55,159 nucleotides of DNA from an uncultured Ruminiclostridium sp. (GTDB lineage: Bacteria; Bacillota; Clostridia; Oscillospirales; Ruminococcaceae): NCBI GenBank assembly GCA_947629925.1, contig CANRFO010000018.1, positions 1-55,159 of the forward strand, in the 5' to 3' direction. Position numbers and translations under genes: made by a program. Under the pieces are notes generated by a model that was given only the letters and a program-made list of their open reading frames with translations, was not told the origin of the DNA and searched no databases. This document shows, in pieces, positions 39,316-48,720 of this stretch; position 1 is the first letter of the stretch, and each line of letters starts with the position of its first letter.

Positions 39316-40161
39316 ATGAGAGAATTTTTCCACACAGTGAAGTTTAAAGTGCTTGTGTGCATATTTGCCCTGCTTCTGGGCTTTTTGATATATGTAGCTA
39401 TATCGGCGGGAGCCGCGACCCTGCCCAAGACTATCCTTGAAACGGTGTCAACTCCTTTTGTTTCATTGTCCACCGCTATATCCGACTGGATGGAGGATAC
39501 CATAGACAAGTTCGTGAACGCGGACAGATATAAGCGCGAGAACGAACAGCTGAAGGAGCAGCTTTCCGAGATGTACAGTCAGGTCCTTGAAAAGGAGGAC
39601 CTTCAGAAAGAAAACGACCAGCTTAAAGAAATGCTGGATATCGCCGAGGAGCACAGCGATTATAAGTGGAGCCCCTGCTGTTCCGTTATTGCTCGCACCG
39701 CAGGCGACATTACAGGCGGCTTTACGATAAACCGCGGGACGAACGACGGTATCTCGCTGTTTGACCCTGTTTTCAACAAAGTCGGTCTTGTGGGCATCGT
39801 GACCGAAGTTTCCGATAACTTCAGCATTGTATCGGGCATTCTCTCCCCTGATATAAACGTAGGCGTTACAGGCGCGGACAGCGGCGTTATAGGCGTTATC
39901 GAAAACGACCTTGTCTATTCGTCCGAAGGTCTTTGCGTAATGAATTACACAGGAAAAGACAGCGGCATAAAAAAAGGCGAGGTCATCGTCACTTCGGGCA
40001 GCGCTTATTTCCCCGAAGGTCTTATGGTGGGAACTGTGACCGACATAGTGACAGACGATAACGGGCTTTCTCTTCATGTGCTGATAGAGCCGTGCGTTGA
40101 CGTTTTTACGGTTTCCGACGTATTTGTGCTTACAGGCTTTGACGGTAAGGGCGACGAATAA
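39316..40161 (+). CDS. mreC: rod-shape-determining protein MreC
   Basis: A 281-residue membrane-anchored scaffold linking MreB to the wall synthases. A short inside N-terminus, one helix (about 9-32, FKVLVCIFALLLGFLIYVAI), then a coiled coil (about 70-115, rich in ENEQLKEQLSEM repeats) and the beta-domain pair to the end. GAGG precedes the ATG. In the usual place between mreB and mreD. Confidence 0.92.
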   Translation: MREFFHTVKFKVLVCIFALLLGFLIYVAISAGAATLPKTILETVSTPFVSLSTAISDWMEDTIDKFVNADRYKRENEQLKEQLSEMYSQVLEKEDLQKENDQLKEMLDIAEEHSDYKWSPCCSVIARTAGDITGGFTINRGTNDGISLFDPVFNKVGLVGIVTEVSDNFSIVSGILSPDINVGVTGADSGVIGVIENDLVYSSEGLCVMNYTGKDSGIKKGEVIVTSGSAYFPEGLMVGTVTDIVTDDNGLSLHVLIEPCVDVFTVSDVFVLTGFDGKGDE

Positions 40162-40179
40162 AAATCTTGAAGGAACATT

Positions 40180-40788
40180 ATGAGGTATCAGATAAACAAT
40201 CAGGGCGCTTATACGAGAAAGATGAAAATACGGGTTTTTCTTCGTTGGTTTTTTTATTCTCTTTCTCTGCTCCTGCTTTATTCAATAATGAGCTGCGGCG
40301 CCTTCGGCAGATGGCAGCCTTATTTCATCATTTCCCTTTGTATCGGCGTTTCCATGCGCGAGCAGGAATTTGCGTCCTCTGTTTTCGGGATATTCTGCGG
40401 TTTTATGCTTGATATCGCTGTGGGAACGCTGTTCGGGTTTTTCGCAGTGCTTCTCATGCCCTTTTGTTTTCTTACGTCGCTTTTATCAAGAAACCTGCTG
40501 AAGGTCAATTTTGTGAACCACGCTATCGCCGTTGCAGTGACCGTGATAGTCTCGTTTTTCATGTATTATCTTTTCCATTATTCCATATGGAACATAAGCG
40601 GCAGGGAAGTGATAGTCAGCAGCGTTTTGTTCCCCTCATTCATCGCCACAGTGCTTACCGCTCCCGCCATGTATTTCCTCACAAAATTTATCGCTTCAAA
40701 GTTCGGTCTTGAGGAGGATTCAGGCATTATGGAATCGGTGGAGGAAGCGACCGAAGCCGAGGAAACGAAAAAAGAAAAGAATCCCTGA
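40180..40788 (+). CDS. mreD: rod-shape-determining protein MreD
   Basis: A 202-residue protein with about five membrane helices (from IRVFLRWFFYSLSLLLLYSI to the fifth near 150-170). Sequence conservation of MreD is low; the assignment rests on size, topology and place between mreC and PBP2. The C-terminal tail is strikingly acidic (MESVEEATEAEETKKEKNP). AAGGA precedes the ATG. Confidence 0.85.
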   Translation: MRYQINNQGAYTRKMKIRVFLRWFFYSLSLLLLYSIMSCGAFGRWQPYFIISLCIGVSMREQEFASSVFGIFCGFMLDIAVGTLFGFFAVLLMPFCFLTSLLSRNLLKVNFVNHAIAVAVTVIVSFFMYYLFHYSIWNISGREVIVSSVLFPSFIATVLTAPAMYFLTKFIASKFGLEEDSGIMESVEEATEAEETKKEKNP

Positions 40789-40826
40789 TTTTGAACCGCA
40801 TATCTTGCTGAAAGGAGAACGTCGGC

Positions 40827-42926
40827 ATGAAAATAAATGTGCTGGTAAGGAATATCGTCCTTGTGACGCTTACATTTCTGCTTGCATTTCTGTCTGTTAT
40901 ACAGCTTATGCGCATACAGCTCATGGACGGCGACTATTACGCTTCAAAGCGCGAGAGCTACCATGAAGCCGAGCAGTCCGTTCCCGCCGCCAGAGGGCAG
41001 ATATCCGACGTAAACGGCACTCTGCTCGTCACAAACACCATAGTGTATCAGGTGATAGTGCAGTACGCCTTTTTCCCTATCGGCAGAGAAAACGAGATAA
41101 TAGCGAAAACCATAAATATTCTTGAAAAAAACGGCGAGGAATGGAACGACAGCATTCCTCTCTCAAAAGAAGCGCCTTTTGTATTCACCACTGACGATGA
41201 CGAGGTGCTTGACGCTTTCCGAAGCGAGCTGAAGCTTAACTTTGACGCCACGGCGGATAACTGCATGAAAGCTCTTATCGGGCAGTATGAAATAGATACC
41301 GAAAAATATGATGAACGGATGACGCGCCTTATTGCAGGAGTCCGCTGCGAAATGACAAGAAAGGATTTTTCCTATCTTAACCGTTTTGTTTTCGCCGACC
41401 GCGTTTCTATCGATACTGTCCGCGACCTTAAAGAGCAGGGCTTCACCATTCCGGGCATAGATATTCTGGAAACCTCCGACCGTTCTTATCTCAGAAGCGG
41501 AACAGCCCCTCACGTTATTGGTACTATCGGTCCAATAAGCTCTGATGAGTACAAAGCCACAAAGGACAAAAACGGCAATACGATATACACGATAAACGAT
41601 ATTTACGGTAAGGGCGGGATAGAGCTCGGCATGGAGCGGACGCTCAAGGGCATAGACGGTACCCGCACCATCGTCCGCAGCGGCAGAGGCGAAATAATTT
41701 CCGACGACATAACGACCCCCGCTTCTCCGGGAAACAGCCTGAAGCTTACGATAGACGCGGACTTTCAGGACACCTTGCAGACGATCCTTGAAAATCAGAT
41801 AAACTGGCTTCACTATTACAACGACCCTGTCCGCGGCGCGGAATGTGACGCGGGAGCCGTCGTTGTGCTTAACGCCAAGACAGGCGCGGTCCTCGGCATG
41901 GCAAGCTACCCTACCTTCGACCTTAACGATTACGTTGAAGACCCTGTCGCCGTTATGAGCGGCGAAAACGGCGCTTCTATGTTCAATCTTGCAACTCAGG
42001 GGCTATACCGTCCGGGATCTGCGTTTAAAACCATAAATGCCGTAGCAGGGCTTTGCGAGGGCGAGATAACCTCTACCTCCACCATAACCTGCAATCACCG
42101 CTACACCTATTTTGCCGACTATCAGCCGTCCTGTACAGGAACCCACGGTTCAATAACCGTTCCGTGGGGGCTTAAATATTCCTGCAACGTCTTTTTCTTT
42201 GAACTGGGAAGACGTCTGGGTATCGACCGCCTTGCCTCTTACGCAAGCCTTTTCGGCTACGGCGAGGATCTGGGGCTGGAGATCCCCTGCGTTGTCAGCG
42301 AGATGACGACCCCTGAGCTTTACGAAAAAAATCATGTCGGCACAACCGACCCGTACTGGACTCCCGGCAACGTGCTGCAAGCCGCCATAGGACAGTGCGA
42401 GACCCGCGTCACTCCGCTGAACCTTGCGGTACAGGCGCTTACTCTTGCCAACAACGGAACAAGGCTCAGACCCTATCTTGTCGATTCGGTATGGAGCTAC
42501 GATTACAGCAGGCTCATCTCAAAGACCGAGCCGCAGGTGGCTTCAAGGGTGGACGACAGAGGCACCAACGCCTTTGAAACCGTCCGTCAGGGAATGATCA
42601 TGGTAAGTGAAAATTGCACATGGCCTATTTACGGCGGAACTAATCTTGTTTTTGATTTTCTTCCCGATGATGTGGCGATAAAAACAGGAACCCCTGAAAT
42701 AGGCGGCGGAAAGTACAACTCCACCGTCATGGGCTATTATCCCGCTCACGACCCGCAGATAGCCTTCGGGATAGTGCTTGAAAAAGCCGATTTTTCCCGT
42801 TACATGATAAGGAATATCATAGATGCATATTTCTACGATTGTTACGAGCCTGACCTTGACGAAGAGGGCAACGTCGTTTCCCCATGGAAACGCTGGACAG
42901 ATACAAATAAAACTCCTGTTCGTTGA
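40827..42926 (+). CDS. mrdA: penicillin-binding protein 2 (elongasome transpeptidase)
   Basis: A 699-residue class B PBP that cross-links peptidoglycan during elongation. One N-terminal helix (about 8-28), pedestal/dimerisation domain (about 50-300, GKGGIELGMERTLKGIDGTR) and transpeptidase domain. Active-site motifs are SAFK in YRPGSAFKTINA (catalytic serine), SCN in KYSCNVFF and KTG in AIKTGTPE. AAAGGAG precedes the ATG. Fourth gene of the mre operon; the RodA partner is not in the window. Confidence 0.93.
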   Translation: MKINVLVRNIVLVTLTFLLAFLSVIQLMRIQLMDGDYYASKRESYHEAEQSVPAARGQISDVNGTLLVTNTIVYQVIVQYAFFPIGRENEIIAKTINILEKNGEEWNDSIPLSKEAPFVFTTDDDEVLDAFRSELKLNFDATADNCMKALIGQYEIDTEKYDERMTRLIAGVRCEMTRKDFSYLNRFVFADRVSIDTVRDLKEQGFTIPGIDILETSDRSYLRSGTAPHVIGTIGPISSDEYKATKDKNGNTIYTINDIYGKGGIELGMERTLKGIDGTRTIVRSGRGEIISDDITTPASPGNSLKLTIDADFQDTLQTILENQINWLHYYNDPVRGAECDAGAVVVLNAKTGAVLGMASYPTFDLNDYVEDPVAVMSGENGASMFNLATQGLYRPGSAFKTINAVAGLCEGEITSTSTITCNHRYTYFADYQPSCTGTHGSITVPWGLKYSCNVFFFELGRRLGIDRLASYASLFGYGEDLGLEIPCVVSEMTTPELYEKNHVGTTDPYWTPGNVLQAAIGQCETRVTPLNLAVQALTLANNGTRLRPYLVDSVWSYDYSRLISKTEPQVASRVDDRGTNAFETVRQGMIMVSENCTWPIYGGTNLVFDFLPDDVAIKTGTPEIGGGKYNSTVMGYYPAHDPQIAFGIVLEKADFSRYMIRNIIDAYFYDCYEPDLDEEGNVVSPWKRWTDTNKTPVR

Positions 42927-43038
42927 ATAGTGTCACCGATTTTTTATACAAGTTGCACAAAAAATATATGCATAAAAGCGTTAAATACACGAAATTTTAT
43001 ATTGTGTCATAAAAAGTCTTTTAAAATTTGTTTGTTTG

Positions 43039-43047
43039 TGTTATAAT
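43039..43047 (+). promoter_or_regulatory. extended -10 promoter of mgsA
   Basis: TGTTATAAT, an extended -10 element with a weak -35 region. It would yield a leader of about 165 nt containing two possible helices (AGGTGGCT/AGCCGCCT and CAGGGCA/TGCCTG). No known riboswitch is recognised there. Confidence 0.55.
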
Positions 43048-43216
43048 GAGTAAGGTGGCTGATTTTCTCCTTTTATCATCTGAAAAAGCCGCCTAAACCT
43101 ACCATCGCGGGCAATTTAAGCATCAGGGCATTCGCCGTGACAACTCGGTAAAGTGCCTGTTTATTCCTCTCGCTGAACGACACTCAACACAGTAAGAACA
43201 AAACGGAGGGCTTTTT

Positions 43217-43615
43217 ATGAACATCGCATTGATTGCACACGACTCTAAAAAAGAGCTTATGGTACAGTTCTGCATAGCATACTGCGGTATACTCAGCCGA
43301 CACGAACTCTGTGCCACAGGCACCACGGGAAAGCTTGTAGCTGAAGCTACGGGCCTTCATATCCAACGCTTTTTAAGCGGCTCACAAGGCGGTGATCAGC
43401 AGATCGCTGCAAGAATGTCATGCAACGAGATAGATATTCTGATCTTTTTCAGAGACCCGATTAACATAAATTATCAGGAACCTAACGAAACGCAGCTCCT
43501 GCGTTTGTGCGATGTACACAATATCCCCATCGCGACCAATATCGCTACCGCAGAAGCGCTTATCCATGCGCTTGAGCGCGGCGATCTTGATTGGCGCGAG
43601 ATCGTCAAAGACTGA
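43217..43615 (+). CDS. mgsA: methylglyoxal synthase
   Basis: A 132-residue enzyme that converts dihydroxyacetone phosphate to methylglyoxal, a bypass relieving sugar-phosphate stress. Motifs are [13 protein letters not shown] (about 3-15), ATGTTGKLV (phosphate site, about 33-41), [14 protein letters not shown] (about 54-67, with the catalytic Asp) and FFRDP (about 77-81). Full length; GGAGGG precedes the ATG. It follows the mre operon but has its own promoter, and a terminator follows it. Confidence 0.95.
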   Translation: MNIALIAHDSKKELMVQFCIAYCGILSRHELCATGTTGKLVAEATGLHIQRFLSGSQGGDQQIAARMSCNEIDILIFFRDPININYQEPNETQLLRLCDVHNIPIATNIATAEALIHALERGDLDWREIVKD

Positions 43616-43634
43616 AAAAGAAATGATAGGTCAA

Positions 43635-43668
43635 AGCCCCGTTGCCAAAAGCTGCGGGGCTGTTTTTA
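43635..43668 (+). terminator. hairpin between mgsA and hisS
   Basis: AGCCCCG (43635-43641) pairs with CGGGGCT (43655-43661), followed by GTTTTT. No clear separate hisS promoter is seen, so read-through is likely. Confidence 0.75.
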
Positions 43669-43709
43669 GGACAATACCGAATAAAAAGACAAAACGAAAG
43701 GAAATCATC

Positions 43710-44990
43710 ATGGACATCATCACAAAAGCCCCAAGAGGCACCGTAGACAAGCTCCCCTCGGAGATATATAAATGGCACACCGTACAGTCTGCCGCCGCAA
43801 GCATAGCGGAGACCTACGGCTGCCGCGAGATAAAGACCCCTACCTTTGAGCATACCGAGCTTTTTCAGCGGGGAGTCGGCGACACCACAGACGTGGTCCA
43901 GAAGGAGATGTACACCTTCAACGACAAAAAGGGAAGGAGCATAACCCTTCGCCCCGAAGGAACGGCTGGAGTTGTGAGAGCAGCTCTTGAAAACGGACTG
44001 CTCAACGAAGCTCTCCCCTTAAAGCTGTATTATTTCACCAACTGCTTCCGCTATGAAGCCCCTCAGAGCGGAAGGCTCCGCGAGTTCAACCAGTTCGGAG
44101 TCGAGGTGTTCGGTGCGGATTCCCCTATCGCCGACGCCGAGCTTATCTGTATGGTAAACGACATTTTTGAATTTTTGCAGCTCAAAGGCATAAAGCTGGA
44201 GATAAACAGCATAGGCTGCCCCAAATGCAGAGCTGAGTATCACAAAGCTTTAAAGGAATATTACCGCCAATATGAGGAGCAGCTCTGCGACACCTGCAAG
44301 GAGCGCCTTGAGCGCAACCCCATGCGTCTGCTGGACTGCAAGAGCGAGATATGCAGCTCTTTTGCCAAGAACGCCCCCTCTATCCTCGACTATCTCTGCG
44401 AGGATTGCGCCGACCATTTCTCAACGGTAAAGTCCACCCTCGATTCTATGAACATTTCCTACACTGTAAATCCCCGCATAGTGAGAGGACTTGACTATTA
44501 TACCAACACTGTTTTCGAGTTCGTTGCGGACAACTGCGGCACGCAGGGCACCGTCTGCGGCGGCGGCAGATACAACGGCTTAGTTGAAGAAATAGGCGGA
44601 AAAAGCGTTTCAGGTCTCGGCTTCGCTATGGGCATCGAGCGGCTGCTTATGGTAATGGACGCAGAAAACTGTCCTTACGACCCGCCCAAGGAATGCGACC
44701 TGTATATCGCGGGAACGGACCCCGATTCCTCCGCTTACGCCGCGACTTTGGTAAGACAGCTCCGCAAATTCGGCTTCCGCGCGGAAAGCGACGTCGTGGG
44801 CAGGAGCCTGAAAGCCCAGATGAAATACGCCGACAAGATAAACGCACGTTTCAGCATGGTTATAGGAGAAAACGAAATAAATTCCAAAACCGCACAGCTT
44901 AAAAATATGAAGACAGGCGAAAAGCTGAACGTTTCCATAGGCGACAACTTTGCGGAAAAGATAAATTCAATTTTAATGGATATTGAGTAA
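43710..44990 (+). CDS. hisS: histidyl-tRNA synthetase
   Basis: A 426-residue class II synthetase. Start 43710 (MDIITKAPRGTVDKLP) has GAAAGGAAA upstream; the open frame reaches back inside mgsA without a site for initiation. Motif 1 lies around FEHTELFQRGVGDTTD, motif 2 in FTNCFRYEAPQSGRLREFNQFGVE, the histidine-specific loops in RGLDYYTNTVFE and GGGRYNGL, motif 3 in GFAMGIERLL; an anticodon-binding domain closes it. A cysteine-rich insertion (CPKC, CDTC, CEDC) sits in the middle. No T-box was found upstream. Confidence 0.96.
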   Translation: MDIITKAPRGTVDKLPSEIYKWHTVQSAAASIAETYGCREIKTPTFEHTELFQRGVGDTTDVVQKEMYTFNDKKGRSITLRPEGTAGVVRAALENGLLNEALPLKLYYFTNCFRYEAPQSGRLREFNQFGVEVFGADSPIADAELICMVNDIFEFLQLKGIKLEINSIGCPKCRAEYHKALKEYYRQYEEQLCDTCKERLERNPMRLLDCKSEICSSFAKNAPSILDYLCEDCADHFSTVKSTLDSMNISYTVNPRIVRGLDYYTNTVFEFVADNCGTQGTVCGGGRYNGLVEEIGGKSVSGLGFAMGIERLLMVMDAENCPYDPPKECDLYIAGTDPDSSAYAATLVRQLRKFGFRAESDVVGRSLKAQMKYADKINARFSMVIGENEINSKTAQLKNMKTGEKLNVSIGDNFAEKINSILMDIE

Positions 44991-45026
44991 CAAATCATGA
45001 TTTAAACATGAAAGTAAATTGATAAA

Positions 45027-45614
45027 ATGAAAAACAATAAAACTGAGATAGTAGCACTGCCGAAGGAAAAATGGAAAGACGTGAGGATACCGCTTGTAAC
45101 GAGAAGCAGCAGCTACTATGACATAAAAATGACCCCAATGGACGACAGCGGGTGTACTGTTTCCTTGATAAAAACGCCGATAGAACAGGAAATCGTTCAC
45201 ACACCCGAAGAATATGATTTTCCTGATTCCTTATATCAGGAGCATTGGGAAAAAGCAGAAGCGTATGGCGTTATCAGCAGGAACGGCGATTTGTCAGCCT
45301 GCATTGAGGTTTGTCCTGAAGAATGGTCAAATCGTCTGATAGTCACAGAACTTTGGGTGTCCGACGAACTGCGTCACCAAGGTATAGGAAAAATGCTGAT
45401 GGATAAAGCAAAAGAGATCGCCATAGGTCAAAACCGCCGGGCGATTATTCTGGAAACCCAGTCCTGCAATACGAACGCCATAGGCTTTTATCTGCATGAA
45501 GGCTTTGAGTTGATCGGTTTTGACACTTGCTGTTACACAAACAACGATATCGGAAGAAGAGAAGTCAGGATAAATTTAGGATATTTCTTTCACAGAGACG
45601 CCCGAAGACGTTAA
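45027..45614 (+). CDS. GNAT acetyltransferase, streptothricin-acetyltransferase-like
   Basis: A 195-residue acetyl-CoA-dependent acetyltransferase. The core is VTELWVSDELRHQGIGKMLM (about 108-127), with the acetyl-CoA pyrophosphate motif RHQGIG, then ILETQSCNTNAIGFYLHEGF and GFDTCCYTNNDI. The latter pair is close to the pattern of streptothricin acetyltransferases (SatA type). Many such proteins in gut Firmicutes are not proven resistance factors; substrate is unknown. Ribosome binding site weak. Lies between hisS and aspS, with aspS on its own promoter. Confidence 0.75.
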   Translation: MKNNKTEIVALPKEKWKDVRIPLVTRSSSYYDIKMTPMDDSGCTVSLIKTPIEQEIVHTPEEYDFPDSLYQEHWEKAEAYGVISRNGDLSACIEVCPEEWSNRLIVTELWVSDELRHQGIGKMLMDKAKEIAIGQNRRAIILETQSCNTNAIGFYLHEGFELIGFDTCCYTNNDIGRREVRINLGYFFHRDARRR

Positions 45615-45678
45615 ATAAGCTCCGTTTTATCGGTCGTCTGAATACGCATATACAACTTCTGCGCAAAAATTACAGATA

Positions 45679-45707
45679 TTGAAAAAAAGAGTAAAATGTG
45701 CTATACT
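45679..45707 (+). promoter_or_regulatory. promoter of aspS
   Basis: TTGAAA (45679-45684), 17 bp, TATACT (45702-45707), 36 bases before the gene. Confidence 0.8.
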
Positions 45708-45742
45708 GAAAGTTACGAACAAAAACGAAAGGACACAACAAA

Positions 45743-47515
45743 ATGGCAGACTTAATGACAGGACTTCACCGCACCCATTATTGCGGCGAGGTGGAAGGTG
45801 TGGGAAACGAAGTAACGGTAGGCGGCTTTGTCCAGCGTGTAAGGGACAAGGGCGGACTTATCTTCATAGATTTAAGGGACAGAACAGGCATAGTCCAGCT
45901 TGTATTCGACGATACTACCGACGCTGAAGTATTCGCCAAGGCAAAGACGGTAAAAAGCGAATTTGTCCTTATGGCAAAGGGACTTTTAAGACAGCGTGAA
46001 AGCGTCAATACCGAGATAAAGACAGGCTCTGTGGAAGTCCTTGTAAACGACCTGCGTATCCTCTCCAAGGCGCAGACTCCGCCTTTTGAAATATCCGACA
46101 GCACCAACGTGAACGAGGAGCTTCGCCTGAAATACCGCTATCTTGATCTGCGCAGAAAGACATTGCAGGATAATCTGATTCGCCGCTCAAAGATAGCCAA
46201 GGTGACCCGTGATTATTTTTACGAGAACGGCTTTATCGAGATAGAAACGCCCATGATGATGAAATCCACCCCCGAGGGCGCTCGCGACTACCTTGTTCCC
46301 TCAAGGATACATGCGGGAAAATTCTACGCTCTCCCTCAGTCTCCACAGATATATAAGCAGCTTCTGATGATATCGGGCTTTGACCGCTATATCCAGCTTG
46401 CCCGCTGTTTCCGTGACGAGGACCTGCGCGCCGACCGTCAGCCAGAGTTCACCCAGATAGATATGGAAATGAGCTTTGTCGAGGTGGAGGACATTCTCGC
46501 TATGGGCGAGGGGCTTGTAAAGCGCCTGATGAAAGAGGTAATGGGAATGGAGGTAGAAACTCCCCTCCCCCGACTGAAATACAACGACGCTATGGCAATG
46601 TACGGCTCGGACAAGCCCGATGTCCGCTTCGGAATGACCATAACCGACATCAGCGACATTGTTGAGAACAGCGGCTTTTCCGTATTTTCTGGAGCAGTCG
46701 CCGCAGGCGGCAGCGTAAGGGGCATAGTTGCCAAGAACGCCGCAGGAACTCTCACCAGAAAGGAAATAGACAAGCTCACCGAATTTGTTAAAGGCATAGG
46801 AGGCGCAAAGGGACTTGCCTATATCCGCTGGGTAGACGACGCTCCAAGCTGTTCTTTCGCCAAATTTATGGCAGAAGGCGAGCTTGAAAGGATAATGGAA
46901 AGACTGGGCTGTGAAAAGGGCGACGTTGCCCTTATCGTCGCAGATAAAAACAAGGTGACCCTCCCCACTCTCGGCGCGCTCCGCCTTAAAGTGGCAAAGC
47001 AGCTTGATATTATCCCCGAAGGTTTCTGTTTCTTGTGGATAACTGACTTCCCGTTCTTTGAGTACAACGATGAAACAGGACACTGGGACGCTATGCACCA
47101 CCCCTTCACAATGCCCAACGACGAGTGCCTGCCATATCTTGAAAGCGATCCTGAAAAGGTTTTCGCCAAGGCATACGACCTTGTCCTCAACGGTATCGAG
47201 CTTTGCAGCGGCTCTATCAGAATCACCGACTCCGAGTTACAGGAAAAAATGTTCAAGGCTCTTGGACTTACCAACGAGGAGATAGAAGCAAAATTCGGCT
47301 TCCTTGTCAATGCGTACAAATACGCCGCTCCTCCTCACGGCGGTATGGGAATAGGGCTTGACCGCCTTTCAATGCTCCTTTGCGGCGCAGACAGCCTGCG
47401 TGACGTGACCGCCTTCCCCAAGGTAAAGGACGCAAGCGAGGTTATGTCCGAATGTCCCTCCACGGTAGACGAGGCGCAGCTTCATGAGCTTCACATCAGA
47501 ACGGAAGAGGAATGA
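45743..47515 (+). CDS. aspS: aspartyl-tRNA synthetase
   Basis: A 590-residue class II synthetase. N-terminal OB-fold for the anticodon (about 1-110, GGLIFIDLRDRTGIVQLVF), motif 2 ARCFRDEDLRADRQPEFTQI (about 218-237), the bacterial GAD insertion (about 290-420) and motif 3 GMGIGLDRLSMLL (about 533-545). Full bacterial length. GAAAGG precedes the ATG. The last bases overlap a small kinase-like gene. Confidence 0.97.
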   Translation: MADLMTGLHRTHYCGEVEGVGNEVTVGGFVQRVRDKGGLIFIDLRDRTGIVQLVFDDTTDAEVFAKAKTVKSEFVLMAKGLLRQRESVNTEIKTGSVEVLVNDLRILSKAQTPPFEISDSTNVNEELRLKYRYLDLRRKTLQDNLIRRSKIAKVTRDYFYENGFIEIETPMMMKSTPEGARDYLVPSRIHAGKFYALPQSPQIYKQLLMISGFDRYIQLARCFRDEDLRADRQPEFTQIDMEMSFVEVEDILAMGEGLVKRLMKEVMGMEVETPLPRLKYNDAMAMYGSDKPDVRFGMTITDISDIVENSGFSVFSGAVAAGGSVRGIVAKNAAGTLTRKEIDKLTEFVKGIGGAKGLAYIRWVDDAPSCSFAKFMAEGELERIMERLGCEKGDVALIVADKNKVTLPTLGALRLKVAKQLDIIPEGFCFLWITDFPFFEYNDETGHWDAMHHPFTMPNDECLPYLESDPEKVFAKAYDLVLNGIELCSGSIRITDSELQEKMFKALGLTNEEIEAKFGFLVNAYKYAAPPHGGMGIGLDRLSMLLCGADSLRDVTAFPKVKDASEVMSECPSTVDEAQLHELHIRTEEE

Positions 47516-48003
47516 TGATACATCTTATCTGCGGCAACATCTGCACAGGCAAGACCTTTTACGCAAACCGCCTTGCCGCCGCCGAAAACGCCGTTATCCT
47601 CTCCTGCGACGAACTGGAAAACGACATTTTCAACAAGGAGCTGGGCGAGTTATACGACAGCGTTTCGCCCCGCATAAAGGCTTATCTCCTGAAAAAAGCC
47701 GCTCAGATCGCCGCAAACGGCACCGCCGTAATACTTGACTGGGGCTTCTGGAGCGCCGCCGAACGCACCTCCACCACCGACTTTTTCAAGTCAAAAGGGC
47801 TTGAGATAAAATGGCACTATATGGCGACTTCTTCGGAGCAGCGACATATAAACATACTCCGCCGCAACAGGGAAGTGGAAAGCGGTAATTCCGCCGCATA
47901 TTACGTTGATGAAGGACTGCTCGCCAAATCCGACCGCCTTTTCCAACCCCCGAAAAGGGAAGAAATAGACGTATGGAAAGAGTATAAAGAGTGCGAAGAA
48001 TAA
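47512..48003 (+). CDS. P-loop kinase-like ATPase (AAA_33/zeta type)
   Basis: A 163-residue nucleotide-binding protein. Walker A is GNICTGKTFYA (about 8-18), with a Walker B-like VILDWGFWSAAER (about 74-86) and a lid helix QRHINILRRNREVE (about 108-121). The fold matches small-molecule kinases and zeta-type toxins; substrate unknown, and no antitoxin gene is adjacent. Start overlaps aspS by four bases, so it is co-translated with it, which argues for a housekeeping role. Confidence 0.75.
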   Translation: MMIHLICGNICTGKTFYANRLAAAENAVILSCDELENDIFNKELGELYDSVSPRIKAYLLKKAAQIAANGTAVILDWGFWSAAERTSTTDFFKSKGLEIKWHYMATSSEQRHINILRRNREVESGNSAAYYVDEGLLAKSDRLFQPPKREEIDVWKEYKECEE

Positions 48004-48007
48004 AAAT

Positions 48008-48041
48008 AAAAACGCTTGCAGAAAACTCTGTAAGCGTTTTT
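48008..48041 (+). terminator. terminator of aspS operon
   Basis: AAAAACGCTT..CAGA pairs with TCTG..AAGCGTTTTT around AAAC, followed by T. Confidence 0.85.
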
Positions 48042-48097
48042 TACATCAAACAAAGCGGCTGCCGCACCAAAACGTGCGACAGCCGTATATTTATTTG

Positions 48098-48556
48098 TTA
48101 TTCGATAGCAATATATTTCTTTTGTTCAACAGCCTTCTGAGGGTCCTTTTTCGGGATAGTCAGCTTGAGTACTCCGTTTTCAAACTTCGCCTTGACTTCC
48201 TCCTCGGTGATATTTTCACCTACATAGAAACTTCTCTGCATAGAACCCGCATACCGTTCCTGACGTATCAGCTTACCCTCGTTATTTTTTTCGTCCTTGT
48301 CAAGATTTTTCGCAGCGCTTACGCTGAGATAACCGTTTTCAAGGCTGAGGTTTATTTCCTCTTTCTTAAATCCCGGCAGGTCGATATCAAGCTCATAAGC
48401 GTCGTCATGCTCGTGCACGTCGGTTTTCATCACTCTTGCGGCGTGCTTGCCGTACAGCTTTTTATCGATGTCGTCGAAATCCCTTGACACAGGCAGCTCC
48501 ATAAGTCTGTCAAAATCGTCAAACAAGCTTTCACCAAAAATTGCAGGCAGTAACAT
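48098..48556 (-). CDS. Hsp20/alpha-crystallin small heat-shock protein
   Basis: A 152-residue holdase chaperone. The N-terminal arm (LLPAIFGESLFDDFDRLM) is followed by the crystallin domain (about 42-140) with YELDIDLPGFKKEEINLSLE, then FENGVLKLTIPK, the conserved A-x-x-x-N-G-V-L motif. The C-terminal IxI-like tail is KYIAIE. AAAGGAGG precedes the ATG. A CIRCE operator overlaps its promoter, so HrcA should control it with htpG. Its leader is unusually long, about 158 nt. Confidence 0.94.
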   Translation of the reverse strand: MLLPAIFGESLFDDFDRLMELPVSRDFDDIDKKLYGKHAARVMKTDVHEHDDAYELDIDLPGFKKEEINLSLENGYLSVSAAKNLDKDEKNNEGKLIRQERYAGSMQRSFYVGENITEEEVKAKFENGVLKLTIPKKDPQKAVEQKKYIAIE

Positions 48557-48720
48557 AGGTCAGTCCTCCTTTTCTCAACCAGCGGCTGAGCCGCTTCAAT
48601 GCGCCCTCGGAATTTATATTCAATATCATTCCGACAGCTTACATAAACCTTATGCTCTTGAGCAAGGGGACGGATGGTTCAGATCCCCGGGTATCTGGTC
48701 TGTTCCTTTGTTCTGATTAT

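Noticed and set aside
43616-43709. T-box leader before hisS
   Set aside because: Only 94 bases, occupied by a plain terminator; no T-box sequence (TGGNACCGCG) found.
47512-48003. Zeta-like P-loop protein considered as toxin of a toxin-antitoxin pair
   Set aside because: No antitoxin gene adjacent and its start overlaps aspS, which fits a housekeeping operon better.
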